This document shows positions 49,303 through 59,432 of a stretch of DNA of 64,000 nt, one piece after another. Under the pieces are notes generated by a model, which saw nothing but the letters and a program-made list of their open reading frames with translations, did no database searches and had not been told where the DNA came from. This DNA is from Pseudomonas sp. SLFW (GTDB taxonomy: Bacteria; Pseudomonadota; Gammaproteobacteria; Pseudomonadales; Pseudomonadaceae). The DNA is taken from NCBI RefSeq assembly GCF_009905615.1, contig NZ_JAAAKW010000003.1, forward strand, positions 454,911 through 518,910, given 5' to 3'. The position numbers and the translations under genes were made by a program. Positions within the stretch are counted from its first letter, which is position 1; every line of letters begins with the position of its first letter.

Positions 49303-49348
49303 CCAAACGTCCAGCGCCCCCTACAACTGACCCTGAACGCGTACAAAC

Positions 49349-49424
<76 letters not shown>

Positions 49425-49485
49425 TTGGTGTGGGCGCCATTCTATAGATTCAAATGACCCCGTCAACCCCTTGATTTAAAAATAC

Positions 49486-50046
49486 TTATTTTTGCTCTGT
49501 GGTAGTGCGCAGATGCGGCCACGCCGCTCTGAGGTACTGCACCATCGACCATAGGGTCAGCCCCGCCGCGACCATCAGCAACACATAACCCAACACGACC
49601 CAGAAGGTGAAAGCGGGTGGATTGGCCAGGAGAATCACCAACGCCAGCATCTGCGCGGCAGTTTTCCACTTGCCCAGATTAGACACAGCGACCTGAGCAC
49701 GGGCGCCCAACTCGGCCATCCATTCACGCAACGCTGAAATCACGATCTCGCGACCGATGATCACGGCGGCAGGCAGCGTCAGCCAGAAATTGGCATGGGC
49801 CTGGACCAGCAGCACCAGCGCCACGGCCACCATCAACTTGTCCGCGACAGGATCGAGAAACGCGCCAAATGGCGTGCTTTGCTCCAGGCGCCGGGCGAGG
49901 TAGCCGTCCAGCCAGTCGGTGGCGGCCGCCAACGCGAAAACCGAACTGGCAGCGGTATAGCTCCAGTGATAAGGCAGATAAAACAGCAGAATGAAGATCG
50001 GAATCAGCAGGACACGTAATACGGTGATCAGATTAGGGATATTCAT
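49486..50046 (-). CDS. pgsA: CDP-diacylglycerol-glycerol-3-phosphate 3-phosphatidyltransferase
   Basis: A 186-residue membrane enzyme ([20 protein letters not shown]) with the CDP-alcohol phosphotransferase motif D-G-x2-A-R-x8-G-x3-D-x3-D ([21 protein letters not shown]...). It makes phosphatidylglycerophosphate, the precursor of phosphatidylglycerol and cardiolipin. ATG 50046 was chosen over a GTG two codons earlier. It follows uvrC by 32 bp. Confidence 0.95.
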   Translation of the reverse strand: MNIPNLITVLRVLLIPIFILLFYLPYHWSYTAASSVFALAAATDWLDGYLARRLEQSTPFGAFLDPVADKLMVAVALVLLVQAHANFWLTLPAAVIIGREIVISALREWMAELGARAQVAVSNLGKWKTAAQMLALVILLANPPAFTFWVVLGYVLLMVAAGLTLWSMVQYLRAAWPHLRTTTEQK

Positions 50047-50078
50047 CGGCACAACTGGCTACGAGGTGAGCGGGCATT

Positions 50079-51902
50079 CTACTCGCTGTGCAGGCTGGCA
50101 TAAATCGACTCTGCGAGCTTTTTACTGATTCCGGGTGCCTTGGCGATTTCTTCGATGCTGGCGCGGGACAATTCCTGCAACCCACCGAAGTGCTTGAGCA
50201 AGTCGCGACGCCGCGTCGGGCCCACGCCTGCCACGCCTTCGAGGGTGGACGTGCGGCGGGTCTTGCCACGCCGGGCGCGGTGGCCAGTGATGGCGAAGCG
50301 GTGGGCTTCGTCCCGGATCTGTTGAATCAGGTGCAGCGCAGGCGAATCGCCCTTCAGCGTGAATTCATGAGCAACGTCGTTTAAATACAGGGTTTCGAAA
50401 CCGGCCTTGCGGGTCGTTCCTTTTGCCACGCCGAGCAAAATGAGGTCCGGCACGGCGAGCTCATTGAGCACATCACGCGCCATGTTCAACTGGCCTTTAC
50501 CACCGTCCACCAACAGGATGTCCGGAAGTTTCCCGGCACCGTCGTTGATTTTGCTGAAGCGCCGGGTCAGCGCCTGATGCATAGCCGCGTAGTCGTCGCC
50601 AGCCGTCACGCCTTCAATGTTGTAACGGCGGTAATCGGACTTGATCGGACCTTCCGGGCCGAACACCACACAGGACGCAACGGTCGCCTCACCGCTGGAA
50701 TGGCTGATGTCGTAGCATTCGAGCCGCTGCGGTGGTTCATCCAGCTTGAGCACCTCGGCCAGCGCTTCGAAACGCGCCGCGACGTGCTGACGGTTGGCCA
50801 ACCGCGCCGCCAATGCCTGTTCAGCGTTGGTCACGGCCAGTTGCTGCCAACGCGCCCGGGTGCCGCGCACCCGGTGGCTGATGGTGATTTCCTTGCCGCG
50901 AGAAGCATCGATGGCATCGATCAGCGCCGGGAAGTCGTCGTTGACCACGTTCACGATCACTTCGCTCGGCAACTCGCGTTCGCCGCCCCCAAGGAAATAC
51001 TGGGCCAGGAATGCGGACATAACCTCCCCGACCTCCTCCTCGATCCCGACCTGAGGAAAGAAATTCTTGCTGCCCAACACGCGACCGGCACGGACGCTGA
51101 TGAGATGAACACAGGCGCCGCCAGGGTTGACGAAAGCCGCGACCACGTCGACGTCGCCACTTCCGCCTTCCATGCTCTGCTGATCCTGAACCCGTCGCAG
51201 CAGGCCGATCTGATCACGCAATTCGGCGGCCTGCTCGAAATTCAGCGCCATTGCCGCCTTTTCCATGAGCATGTTCAACTCATCGGTCAACGCATTGCTG
51301 CGTCCTTCCAGAAACATCACCGAGTGACGTACGTCCTCGGCATACACCTCAGGTTCGACGAAATTCACGCACGGCGCTTTGCAGCGTTTGATCTGGTATT
51401 GCAGGCACGGACGGGTGCGGTTCTTGTAGAAGCTGTCCTCGCACTGACGCACGTGAAAGGTCTTTTGCAGAATGCTCAGGCTTTCACGGATCGCCCCTGC
51501 ACTCGGGTAAGGCCCGAAATAACGGCCTTTGGCTTTTTTTGCCCCCCGATGGATGCTCAAACGTGGAAACTCGCCGTCTGACAGGTGCACGTAAGGGTAG
51601 GATTTGTCGTCGCGCAGCAAAATATTGTAGGGCGGCCGCGATTCCTTGATCAGCGTCTGCTCCAGCAACAGCGCCTCGGTCTCGTTGGCGGTGATGGTGG
51701 TTTCGACCGACGCGATGCGCGCGACGAGTGCGCCGGTCTTCGGCGCATGGCCGGTCTTGCGGAAATAACTGGCGAGGCGTTTTTTCAGGTTTTTGGCCTT
51801 GCCGACATAAAGAAGCCGCCCGTCGATATCGAACATGCGATAGACACCGGGACGGCCACTGCAGGTGGCAAGAAACGCGCTGGGATCGAACGGTTGGGTC
51901 AT
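50079..51902 (-). CDS. uvrC: Excinuclease ABC subunit C
   Basis: A 607-residue UvrC. The N-terminal GIY-YIG nuclease ([22 protein letters not shown]), UVR motif ([17 protein letters not shown]), RNase H-like C-terminal nuclease ([25 protein letters not shown]) and helix-hairpin-helix end ([16 protein letters not shown]) are all present. It cuts on both sides of UvrAB-marked lesions. The start at 51902 lies just after the gacA stop, the usual gacA-uvrC arrangement. Confidence 0.97.
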   Translation of the reverse strand: MTQPFDPSAFLATCSGRPGVYRMFDIDGRLLYVGKAKNLKKRLASYFRKTGHAPKTGALVARIASVETTITANETEALLLEQTLIKESRPPYNILLRDDKSYPYVHLSDGEFPRLSIHRGAKKAKGRYFGPYPSAGAIRESLSILQKTFHVRQCEDSFYKNRTRPCLQYQIKRCKAPCVNFVEPEVYAEDVRHSVMFLEGRSNALTDELNMLMEKAAMALNFEQAAELRDQIGLLRRVQDQQSMEGGSGDVDVVAAFVNPGGACVHLISVRAGRVLGSKNFFPQVGIEEEVGEVMSAFLAQYFLGGGERELPSEVIVNVVNDDFPALIDAIDASRGKEITISHRVRGTRARWQQLAVTNAEQALAARLANRQHVAARFEALAEVLKLDEPPQRLECYDISHSSGEATVASCVVFGPEGPIKSDYRRYNIEGVTAGDDYAAMHQALTRRFSKINDGAGKLPDILLVDGGKGQLNMARDVLNELAVPDLILLGVAKGTTRKAGFETLYLNDVAHEFTLKGDSPALHLIQQIRDEAHRFAITGHRARRGKTRRTSTLEGVAGVGPTRRRDLLKHFGGLQELSRASIEEIAKAPGISKKLAESIYASLHSE

Positions 51903-51903
51903 T

Positions 51904-52548
51904 TCAGGCGCTGGCATCGACCATGCCGTGACGAACGGCCAGCAAGGCCAGCTCGACGTCGCTGCCGATCGAAAGCTTCTCGAAAATGCGATACCGGTAG
52001 GTGTTGACGGTTTTCGGCGACAGACACAGCTTGTCCGAGATGGTTTGCACTTTCTGGCAACCGACGATCATCAGGGCAATCTGGATTTCGCGCTCGGACA
52101 ACAGGTCGAACGGCGAATTGCTGGTCTGTGGCTGGAACGATTTGAGTGCCAGTTGCTGGGCGATCTGCGGGCTGATGTAGCGCTGCCCTGCGAAGACCAG
52201 CCGAATGGCCTGAACCATTTCAGTCAGGCCTGCACCTTTAGTCATGTAGCCCGCCGCGCCCGCTTGCAGCAGGCGTGTCGGAAACGGATCGTCTTCACAG
52301 ACAGTGACCGCCACGACTTTGATGTCAGGGTGACTGCGCAGCATTTTGCGCGTGGCCTCAAGGCCGCCGATACCCGGCATCTTGACGTCCATGAGCACGA
52401 CGTCGGGCTTGAGCTCTCGCGCCTTCTTCAAAGACTCTTCGCCGGAGTCGGCCTGGCCGACCACCTGCAGACCGTCGATGTCGGCAAGCATGCGTGTGAT
52501 ACCTGTCCGAACCAGATCATGGTCATCGACAACCAGCACCCTAATCAA
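51904..52548 (-). CDS. gacA: Response regulator GacA (UvrY)
   Basis: A 214-residue LuxR/NarL-type regulator started by TTG (52548), as usual for gacA. The receiver domain has acidic residues near the N-terminus (VVDDHD), phosphoacceptor Asp54 in VLMDVKMPG and Lys near 104 (MTKGAG). The C-terminal helix-turn-helix is [11 protein letters not shown] ... [17 protein letters not shown]. It responds to the GacS kinase and activates small RNAs that titrate RsmA-type proteins. Confidence 0.97.
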   Translation of the reverse strand: MIRVLVVDDHDLVRTGITRMLADIDGLQVVGQADSGEESLKKARELKPDVVLMDVKMPGIGGLEATRKMLRSHPDIKVVAVTVCEDDPFPTRLLQAGAAGYMTKGAGLTEMVQAIRLVFAGQRYISPQIAQQLALKSFQPQTSNSPFDLLSEREIQIALMIVGCQKVQTISDKLCLSPKTVNTYRYRIFEKLSIGSDVELALLAVRHGMVDASA

Positions 52549-52739
52549 GCAGACACCTCACAAAAAACAATTTATGGCGATTGCCCGCCACCTTAACAAA
52601 AAGAAAGCGCATGACCTAGGACGAAGCAACGTTCGAACGGCCCTGACAGAGAATCGATAACGAGACCGACACGCTATCATCATCGGCCGGGAAACTTGCA
52701 AAAAATCTTGAGGCGCACGCTCACACGTGCAACGAAAGG

Positions 52740-53105
52740 TCAATCTTCTTGCGGGGCGGATTTCTTTTCAACGGCGTAGGTCGCCTTGTATTCCGCCAAC
52801 GCAGTCGTCAACCGGAGAATGGCATCCTGATCTTCCTTGACCAGTGATCTGTAGCTGCCCAACACCCACTCTTCAACCTCACTGAGGTTTTCGATCGGCA
52901 CCGGGGTGGGCGAACCGGTCAACACATAGAGCACGTCTACACCTTTGGCAGCCACTGCCGCCAGGTAATCGGCTTTCGGCGTACGGTCACCGTTTTCGTA
53001 CTTTCCTTGCGCATTGGGTTCGACACCACCAATTTCGCCGAACGCTCGTTGCGACAGCCCCAAGCGCTCGCGTTCTTCCCTAAGCCGGGCACCTATTCCA
53101 CTCAT
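52740..53105 (-). CDS. XRE-family regulator
   Basis: A 121-residue protein started at ATG 53105. The N-terminal helix-turn-helix (IGARLREERERLGLSQRAFG, KYENGDRTPKADYLAAV) is followed by a dimerising helical tail. It is divergent from the small DNA-binding protein at 53188; the 82-bp gap is the likely shared operator. Such pairs resemble phage repressor/Cro pairs but stand alone here, next to gacA. Confidence 0.8.
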   Translation of the reverse strand: MSGIGARLREERERLGLSQRAFGEIGGVEPNAQGKYENGDRTPKADYLAAVAAKGVDVLYVLTGSPTPVPIENLSEVEEWVLGSYRSLVKEDQDAILRLTTALAEYKATYAVEKKSAPQED

Positions 53106-53187
53106 TTGAATGCGTAACCTTGTTGACCCCATCCTTACGAATGGTAGAATCCAGATAAATTTGTACAGACTTGAACGGTTTTGAACT

Positions 53188-53415
53188 ATGCCCGGAATAC
53201 GCACCGCAGCACAAGCCAAGGCCTGGCTCGAAGAGCAAGGCAAATCTGTTCAAGAATTTGCCCGGGAAAATTGTGTGGACGCCGCCACGACCTATCAGAT
53301 TCTTTCTGGCCGGAAAAAAGGCCGACGCGGAGAATCCCATAAGGTAGCGGTGCTGTTGGGGATGAAAATCGGGGTCATTCCGGACTCGGCTTCGTCCGCT
53401 GAACCCAAGATATGA
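53188..53415 (+). CDS. Small DNA-binding protein (gp16-like)
   Basis: A 75-residue protein (RTAAQAKAWLEEQGKSVQEF, DAATTYQILSGRKKGRRGES) of a phage-type DNA-binding protein family that pairs with XRE repressors. Transcribed away from the XRE gene. Confidence 0.65.
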   Translation: MPGIRTAAQAKAWLEEQGKSVQEFARENCVDAATTYQILSGRKKGRRGESHKVAVLLGMKIGVIPDSASSAEPKI

Positions 53416-53433
53416 GGTGCGCCGGGACCGGCT

Positions 53434-53910
53434 TCACGCCTCCAGCACATACTCCATCCAATACAGTGCAGGCTCCTCTCCCACGTGGCGATAACCGAGC
53501 CGAAGGTACAGGCCCGACGCCGGATTGTTCTTGAACACTTTCAGCCGAACCCTCGCACACCCCCGCGCCCTGGCCAGTTGCAACACCCACACCATGACCC
53601 ATTGCCCCACGCCTTCGCCGCGATAGGCCTCGATCAGTTGAATGTCGCGGATATAAAGGTAATCACTCTCCAGGGTCAGACTGAGAAAGCCGATCGCCTT
53701 GCCCGCCTGCTCCACCACATAACTCTCTCGGTTGGGCCATTCCGTGTCGAAGGCTTCGGGCTGCCAGACCAGACCGTAGTGGCTGTAATAGTCACGCATG
53801 TTGACCCGCGTCAGCTCTCGTGCGAAGGCAAGCGTCTCATCGGTGGCGGGTGCTAGCCGACGCGGTTTCGCTGCCTGCATTACCGCACCGGGCGCTTCAT
53901 TGGTAAGCAT
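53434..53910 (-). CDS. GNAT-family N-acetyltransferase
   Basis: A 158-residue acetyltransferase. The acetyl-CoA site is YRGEGVGQWVMVWVL (R-x-x-G-x-G/A), preceded by the beta strand YLYIRDIQLIE and followed by VFKNNPASGLYLRLGYR. GGAGG lies just upstream of the start. The substrate is not predictable. Confidence 0.85.
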   Translation of the reverse strand: MLTNEAPGAVMQAAKPRRLAPATDETLAFARELTRVNMRDYYSHYGLVWQPEAFDTEWPNRESYVVEQAGKAIGFLSLTLESDYLYIRDIQLIEAYRGEGVGQWVMVWVLQLARARGCARVRLKVFKNNPASGLYLRLGYRHVGEEPALYWMEYVLEA

Positions 53911-54093
53911 GGCTGTTCCTCCTGAGCGCCGTTTCTTCGATGATTGGTTCGCCGGGGCATTCTACGTGAAGCGTTCATCGCGCCCGTATACGCCAATCGT
54001 CAAAGGCTGCCCGAAATCGACACGATTGAAATTTCCAATTGAATAGACGCGCAACCCTGAAGTAAGCTCGGCGACATTCCACGGAGATACATC

Positions 54094-54237
54094 ATGTTGC
54101 CATCCATTCATACATCGCTTCTGCGCACTGCCGACGTCTCGCGTCAGGTAGCGGGCATGGCCATGTGGGATGCAACGACGATCGCCTCCCCGGCTTCTTA
54201 TTTTTATGGGTATTGGTTTAGCCACTGGCGCGCCTGA
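54094..54237 (+). CDS. Aromatic-rich leader peptide of aroF
   Basis: A 47-residue ORF with a good ribosome binding site (GGAG). Near its end is a run YFYGYWFSHW with three Tyr, two Phe and two Trp in ten codons, followed by the stop and then a strong terminator. Ribosome stalling at this run would control the terminator ahead of aroF, a classic attenuation arrangement for DAHP synthase. Confidence 0.75.
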   Translation: MLPSIHTSLLRTADVSRQVAGMAMWDATTIASPASYFYGYWFSHWRA

Positions 54238-54285
54238 TACCCAACCGGCGCCCACGAATCACGGGACGCCAACCAGAGATAACTC

Positions 54286-54324
54286 TACCCCCGGTCGGCC
54301 TCCCGACCGGGGGTTTTGTTTTTT
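54286..54324 (+). terminator. Attenuator terminator ahead of aroF
   Basis: CCCCCGGTCGG-CCT-CCCGACCGGGGG followed by TTTTGTTTTTT. Located 49 bp after the leader peptide stop and before aroF. The upstream strand CCAACCGGCG ... could form a competing structure, but the anti-terminator fold was not computed. Confidence 0.78.
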
Positions 54325-54385
54325 AGCCCCTTTGGTTTTAGCCAGTTTTAACAACCGACCAACGCTTCGAATCGAGGAACACGAC

Positions 54386-54538
54386 ATGAACTACAGCACC
54401 TATTACCGCAACGACATCGACTTCGCCTGGCGATTTACCACCCTCCGTTCGGGACAGCCTGCCGCCTCCGATCGGTCACTGACAGGTGGCGCATCAACAC
54501 TCACGGCCAGTACGGCCCTTTGTCGAACACCCCAGTAG
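54386..54538 (+). CDS. Second small aromatic-rich ORF before aroF
   Basis: A 50-residue ORF with GAGGA 8 nt before its ATG. Its start, MNYSTYYRNDIDFAWRF, has Tyr, Phe and Trp codons in six of 17 positions; the rest is Ser/Thr-rich. It ends 41 bp before aroF. It could be a second leader, or translation through it may control aroF access. No protein function is expected. Confidence 0.45.
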   Translation: MNYSTYYRNDIDFAWRFTTLRSGQPAASDRSLTGGASTLTASTALCRTPQ

Positions 54539-54579
54539 GTCCGCGCGGGAAAATGCCCGCCGACCAGGAAGCCCGAACC

Positions 54580-55665
54580 ATGAATTCGTCCGTCGCCGCA
54601 ACACACCTGTCCGACCTGCCGTCCAGCCCTGTGACCCTGATCGACAGCCACCCTGCCCCACAACGGCTGCCCAGCACCCTGGCATTGAAAAACCAGTTGC
54701 CGCTGAGTTCGGCCCTCGCCGCCCAAGTGGCTGCTCATCGCCAATCGGTACGCGCCATCCTCAACGGCGAAGACACCCGCCTGCTGGTGGTCGTCGGCCC
54801 CTGCTCCATTCACGACCCGAAATCCGCGCTGGAATACGCTGAACGCCTGGCCAATCTCGCCACCGAGGTCAGCGACCAGATGCTGTTGGTGATGCGTGCA
54901 TACGTGGAAAAGCCCCGCACCACCGTGGGCTGGAAAGGCATCGCCTACGACCCGCATCTGGACGGCAGCGACGACATGGCCGCGGGCCTGACGCTGTCCC
55001 GTCATTTGATGGGCGAGATGATCAGTCTGGGTCTGCCGATTGCCACCGAGCTGCTGCAACCGATGGCCGCCGGTTACTTCGATGACCTGCTGAGCTGGGT
55101 CGCCATCGGCGCCCGCACCACCGAATCGCAGATCCACCGGGAAATGGCCAGCGGCCTGCACATGCCGGTGGGCTTCAAGAATGGCACCGACGGTGGCATC
55201 GCCGTGGCCTGTGACGCGATTCGTTCGGCGGCCCATGCCCATCGTCACTTTGGCATCGACCGCCACGGTCATCCGGCGATCATCGAGACTCAGGGCAACC
55301 CGGACACCCACATCGTGCTGCGCGGCGGGCATGCCGGCCCCAATTACGATCAAGCCAGCGTGACCTCGGTTAACGCCAGTCTGGACAAATACCGCATGGC
55401 GGCCCGGATCATGGTCGATTGCAGCCACGCCAACAGTGGCAAAGACCCGCTGCGTCAGCCCCACGTCTTCAACGACGTCCTGCAACAGCGGCTGGCAGGT
55501 GACCAAACGCTGATTGGCATGATGCTGGAGAGCCATCTTTTCGAGGGTTGCCAGCCACTGAGTGATTCGATGCGTTACGGCGTATCGGTCACCGACGGCT
55601 GTCTGGGCTGGGACGGCACGGAACGGCTGCTGCGTGACGCCGTGAACAAACTCCGTTACAGATAA
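54580..55665 (+). CDS. aroF: 3-deoxy-7-phosphoheptulonate (DAHP) synthase, class I
   Basis: A 361-residue AroFGH-type enzyme that joins PEP and erythrose 4-phosphate, the first step of the shikimate pathway. Motifs: VVVGPCSIHDP, RAYVEKPRTTVGWKG, GIGARTTESQ-type (AIGARTTESQIHREMASG), GFKNGTDG, MVDCSHANSGKDP. The start at 54580 has AGGAAG upstream. The aromatic-rich leader implies feedback by Trp, Tyr or Phe supply; which amino acid inhibits the enzyme is not clear. Confidence 0.94.
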   Translation: MNSSVAATHLSDLPSSPVTLIDSHPAPQRLPSTLALKNQLPLSSALAAQVAAHRQSVRAILNGEDTRLLVVVGPCSIHDPKSALEYAERLANLATEVSDQMLLVMRAYVEKPRTTVGWKGIAYDPHLDGSDDMAAGLTLSRHLMGEMISLGLPIATELLQPMAAGYFDDLLSWVAIGARTTESQIHREMASGLHMPVGFKNGTDGGIAVACDAIRSAAHAHRHFGIDRHGHPAIIETQGNPDTHIVLRGGHAGPNYDQASVTSVNASLDKYRMAARIMVDCSHANSGKDPLRQPHVFNDVLQQRLAGDQTLIGMMLESHLFEGCQPLSDSMRYGVSVTDGCLGWDGTERLLRDAVNKLRYR

Positions 55666-55966
55666 GTAAGACGTGTGGGAAAGCTGGCTCGCATTCCGCG
55701 GCTGGCTTCCCATAACTGCGTCATCATCGACAGCACGCCGTTGTCGATTTCCAGAGCGATGCCGTAGGAAATGCAGGCGATGCCCGTGAGCCCTTTCGCT
55801 CCATCACCCGCTACCAGCAGCAAGCCCTTTGAATCCAGACTTCCGTTGCCCCGCTCACGCTCACACCAGCGCTACGCCGGTCGTGAAGACCGCAAAAGGT
55901 GGCACTCACTGCGTCATATGACTCGCTAACCTCGCTCGCCTCACTACCAGCAAGGGACTGCCCGTC
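55666..55966. other. Gap between aroF and lipase gene
   Basis: No convincing gene. Short overlapping frames on both strands lack start sites and domains. The lipase promoter and any aroF terminator must lie here, but none is distinct. Confidence 0.4.
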
Positions 55967-56851
55967 ATGAATGACACACCTATCACGACCAAATACCCGA
56001 TCCTGTTGATCCACGGGCTGTTCGGGTTTGATCGTATCGGCACGTTCGACATGTTTCACGGGATCGTTCCCGCACTGGAGAACGCTGGCTGCCGTGTTCA
56101 CGTGCCGGTGCTGTCCGGCACCCACGACAATGAAACCCGGGGCGAACAGCTTCTCGAACAGATCGACCGTTTCATGAACCGCACCGGCTATTTGAAAGCC
56201 AATCTGATCGGCCACAGCCAAGGCGCGTTAACGGCCCGTTACGCCGCCGCTGTCCGTCCGGACCGTGTGGCCTCAGTCACTTCTGTCTGTGGCCCGAACC
56301 ATGGCTCCGAAGTCGCGGACTGGGTCCGGCGGGCGTTGACACCCGGTGCATTGCCGGAACAACAGGCCGCGCGACTGGTAAGAGGGTTTAGCTATTTTCT
56401 CTCGTTGCTGGGCGGCACCACTGATTTGCCGCGAGACCCGGTCCGCGCACTGGATGCATTGACAACCAACGGGGTCGAACAATTTAACCGCCGGTACCCT
56501 CAGGGCCTGCCAGATGAATGGGGTGGCGAGGGGCCTGAACGCGTGGACGGGGTGCACTACTACTCCTGGAGCGGATACCTGCGAGGCACGCTGTTGGACG
56601 AAGGGCAAAACGCATTCGACCCACTACACTTGGCACTGCGCAGCTATGCCCTGCTGTTTGAGCGCGAAGCCGAATACAACGACGGCCTCGTCGGTCGCTA
56701 CAGTTCCCATTTGGGTAAAGTCATTCGTTCCGACTACCCACTCGATCATATGGACGCCATCAACCAGACGGCGGGATGGGTGCGCGGCGATATCGACCCC
56801 GTACAGCTTTACGTCGATCATGCAGGCTTGTTGTTTCGCAAAGGCTTGTAG
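55967..56851 (+). CDS. Triacylglycerol lipase, family I.1/I.2-like, without signal peptide
   Basis: A 294-residue alpha/beta hydrolase. Oxyanion-loop region YPILLIHGLFGFD, nucleophile elbow GHSQG and catalytic His in DHMDAIN are visible; an acidic partner is expected in the C-terminal third (NDGLVGRYSSHLG region). True lipases of this family are exported through a signal peptide and folded by Lif; here the protein starts MNDTPITTKYPI without a signal sequence and no foldase gene follows. It is probably cytoplasmic or uses another route. Confidence 0.85.
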   Translation: MNDTPITTKYPILLIHGLFGFDRIGTFDMFHGIVPALENAGCRVHVPVLSGTHDNETRGEQLLEQIDRFMNRTGYLKANLIGHSQGALTARYAAAVRPDRVASVTSVCGPNHGSEVADWVRRALTPGALPEQQAARLVRGFSYFLSLLGGTTDLPRDPVRALDALTTNGVEQFNRRYPQGLPDEWGGEGPERVDGVHYYSWSGYLRGTLLDEGQNAFDPLHLALRSYALLFEREAEYNDGLVGRYSSHLGKVIRSDYPLDHMDAINQTAGWVRGDIDPVQLYVDHAGLLFRKGL

Positions 56852-56956
56852 TTTTCGTGACGGCTCACCCGCTCAGCCTGCGAGCCGGAACTTTCTCGGG
56901 AAAAGCGTCCCTTAATCCGGTAGGCTCGTTCCTTTTTTTGACAGGAGTACTTTCAA

Positions 56957-57238
56957 ATGGCTAAAGCCACTGCCCGCCACATCCTTGTTTCCAGCGAAGC
57001 GAAATGCAACGAACTCAAGGCAGAAATCGAAAATGGCGCTGACTTTGCCGAAGTCGCAAAAGCCAATTCCAGCTGCCCTTCCAGCCGTCAGGGCGGCGAC
57101 CTGGGTTCGTTCGGTCCCGGCCAGATGGTCAAGGAATTCGACACCGTGGTCTTCAGCGCGCCGGTCAATGTCGTTCAGGGTCCAGTGAAAACCCAGTTTG
57201 GCTATCACCTGCTGGAAGTGACCAGCCGTCAGGACTGA
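56957..57238 (+). CDS. ppiC: Peptidyl-prolyl cis-trans isomerase (parvulin)
   Basis: A 93-residue parvulin (KATARHILVSSEAKCNELK, FAEVAKANSSCPSSRQGGDL, GPVKTQFGYHLLEVTSR) of the E. coli PpiC size, no signal peptide, so it acts in the cytoplasm. It has its own terminator. Confidence 0.95.
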   Translation: MAKATARHILVSSEAKCNELKAEIENGADFAEVAKANSSCPSSRQGGDLGSFGPGQMVKEFDTVVFSAPVNVVQGPVKTQFGYHLLEVTSRQD

Positions 57239-57257
57239 TTCTGAAGGTTGTCTCTTC

Positions 57258-57294
57258 AAACGGCTCGCCTTCTAAAGCGGGCCGTTTGCGTTTT
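57258..57294 (+). terminator. Terminator after ppiC
   Basis: AAACGGC-T-CGC and GCG-G-GCCGTTT form an 11-bp stem with a TTTT tail. It starts 20 bp past the ppiC stop. Confidence 0.75.
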
Positions 57295-57563
57295 AAGCCC
57301 TCAAAAAAAGATTCTTGCCTATTCCGGCAAAGAAATTGCTTCGTTTTGTCTGGTTCACGGTGGTGCACAGGCTTGAGCCCCGGCCGCCCGCGCCGCACTG
57401 TAGAGATGTCATCAACCACAGGAATAGTGCGGTTACAAAGATCACAGCGTTGCGGTACCTTGCCACCGGAGGTAACGAATAAAACCCACAGGACAGACAG
57501 CACCTTCCCGTCCATGACCTTCAACCCTGACATTGCCCGCCAATGTCAGTCAGGATTCGTGTA

Positions 57564-59432
57564 ATGCGTTTTGTTTTTTCATCGCTGATCGTTGCAACAC
57601 TGGTCCTTGTCTCAGGTCTTCAATCCCTGTCCGCTGCACCTCAACACGCCCTGACCGTCTACGGTGAAGCTCCCCGCTACCCCGCTGATTTCAAACACTT
57701 CGACTACGTGAACCCGGATGCCCCAAAAGGCGGCAGCATGCGCCGGTCCGCACAGGAAATCGGTCAATACGATCACATCATGCCGTACCTCGACAAAGGC
57801 ACCGGAGTGTCGCAAGTCAACGGCCTGCTCTACTCCCCGTTGGCGGTGAAATCCCTGGACGAGCCTTACACGGTTTACGGCCTGATCGCGGAAAAAATGG
57901 AACGTGCACCGGACGGCATGTCGCTGCGTTTTTTCCTCAATCCCAAAGCACGTTTCTCCGACGGCACGACCATCACCGCTGAAGACGTGCGCTTTACCTA
58001 TAACCTGCTGATGACTCAGGGCAGCCTGTCCTACCGCGCCGAGTTCGGCGACGTAAAAGGCGTCGAGGTGGAATCGCCCACCCAGATCCGCTTTGACTTC
58101 AAGAGCAATGAAAGCCGGACCTTGCCGCTGGACCTTGCCTCGTTGCCGGTGTTCCCCGAGCATTACTGGAAAGACAAAGACTTCACCAACGGCGGCGGTT
58201 TCGATGTTCCCGTCGGCAGCGGACCGTATCGCATCGGCAAGGTCGATCCAGGCCGCAGCATCACCTTCGAGCGTGATCCGAACTGGTGGGCGAAGGACCT
58301 GCCGGTGAATCGCGGGGTTTATAACTTCGATCACTTCAGCGTCGAGTATTTCGGCGACATTGACGTCGCCCGCCAAGTGCTACGCGGCGGCGGCTACGAC
58401 TACAACCGCGAATATTCGGCCACTGGCTATTCCATCCTGTATGACAGCCCGGCACTGACTGAGGGTCGTCTGCAACGCGCGCACCTGGCCAGAGGCGCCG
58501 TTCAAAGTTCGCAAGGCTTCGTGTTCAACCTTGACCGGCCGAAATTCCAGGATCGCCGTGTGCGCCAGGCGCTGGCGATGCTGTGGGACTTCGAATGGAC
58601 CAACAAGCAGATGATGCGCAACGTCTACGTGCGCCAGAACAGCTACTTCTCCAACAGCGATCTGGCGGCCACCCAGCTTCCCACCGAGTCTGAACTGAAA
58701 ATTCTCGAACCGTTGCGTGGCCAGGTTCCTCCAGAAGTCTTTACCACGGTGTTCCAGACGCCCAAGACCGACGGCACCGGTTTCATCCGGGACAAACAGT
58801 TGCAGGCGTTGGCGTTGCTGGAAGAAGCCGGCTGGATGCCGAAAGGCGACAAGCTGGTCAATGCCGAAGGCGAGCCGCTGAGTTTCACCTTCCTCAACGG
58901 CCAGAGCGGGTTCGAGAAGATTCTTCTGCCTTATAAGCGCAATCTGGCGCAGATTGGCGTCGATTTCGAAATCCGTCGCATCGATTCCGCGCAATACCTG
59001 AACCGGGTCATGGCGCGGGACTACGACATGATCGTGACCGGCTACGGCGTCTCGACCTCCCCCGGCATGGAGCTGTACAACAATTTCGGTTCCAGTGTGG
59101 CGCGCGATTCCGGCTCCAGCAATTACATGGTGTTGCGTGACCCGGCGGTCGACACTTTGATCAACGGCCTCGCCAAAGCTGACACCAAACCGGCGATGGT
59201 CGATTACGCCCATGCGCTGGATCGGGTGCTGCAATGGGGCTTTTACTGGATTCCCAACTATTATCCGCCGGGCTCCTCAACCGTCTGGTGGAACCGCTTC
59301 GGCATCCCCAAAGTGCAGGCCAGCAACAGTGAAGCCATCGAGACTTGGTGGGAAATCAGCCCGCAGGCGCTGACCACCGAACAGTTCGCCCAGCAACGGG
59401 GCGCCTCGGCCATTCCTGCGGAGGTGAAGTAA
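57564..59432 (+). CDS. yejA: Peptide ABC transporter, periplasmic substrate-binding protein YejA
   Basis: A 622-residue extracellular solute-binding protein. It has a signal peptide ([20 protein letters not shown]), then [20 protein letters not shown] and the SBP family 5 pattern. ATG 57564 was chosen because it gives a good signal peptide; 57543 is longer. It heads yejABEF, which imports peptides such as microcin C-like compounds. It overlaps yejB by one base. Confidence 0.9.
   Translation: MRFVFSSLIVATLVLVSGLQSLSAAPQHALTVYGEAPRYPADFKHFDYVNPDAPKGGSMRRSAQEIGQYDHIMPYLDKGTGVSQVNGLLYSPLAVKSLDEPYTVYGLIAEKMERAPDGMSLRFFLNPKARFSDGTTITAEDVRFTYNLLMTQGSLSYRAEFGDVKGVEVESPTQIRFDFKSNESRTLPLDLASLPVFPEHYWKDKDFTNGGGFDVPVGSGPYRIGKVDPGRSITFERDPNWWAKDLPVNRGVYNFDHFSVEYFGDIDVARQVLRGGGYDYNREYSATGYSILYDSPALTEGRLQRAHLARGAVQSSQGFVFNLDRPKFQDRRVRQALAMLWDFEWTNKQMMRNVYVRQNSYFSNSDLAATQLPTESELKILEPLRGQVPPEVFTTVFQTPKTDGTGFIRDKQLQALALLEEAGWMPKGDKLVNAEGEPLSFTFLNGQSGFEKILLPYKRNLAQIGVDFEIRRIDSAQYLNRVMARDYDMIVTGYGVSTSPGMELYNNFGSSVARDSGSSNYMVLRDPAVDTLINGLAKADTKPAMVDYAHALDRVLQWGFYWIPNYYPPGSSTVWWNRFGIPKVQASNSEAIETWWEISPQALTTEQFAQQRGASAIPAEVK

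Noticed and set aside
51904..52548. Possible frame damage in gacA because of its TTG start
   Set aside because: TTG is the usual start of gacA in pseudomonads and the protein is full length.
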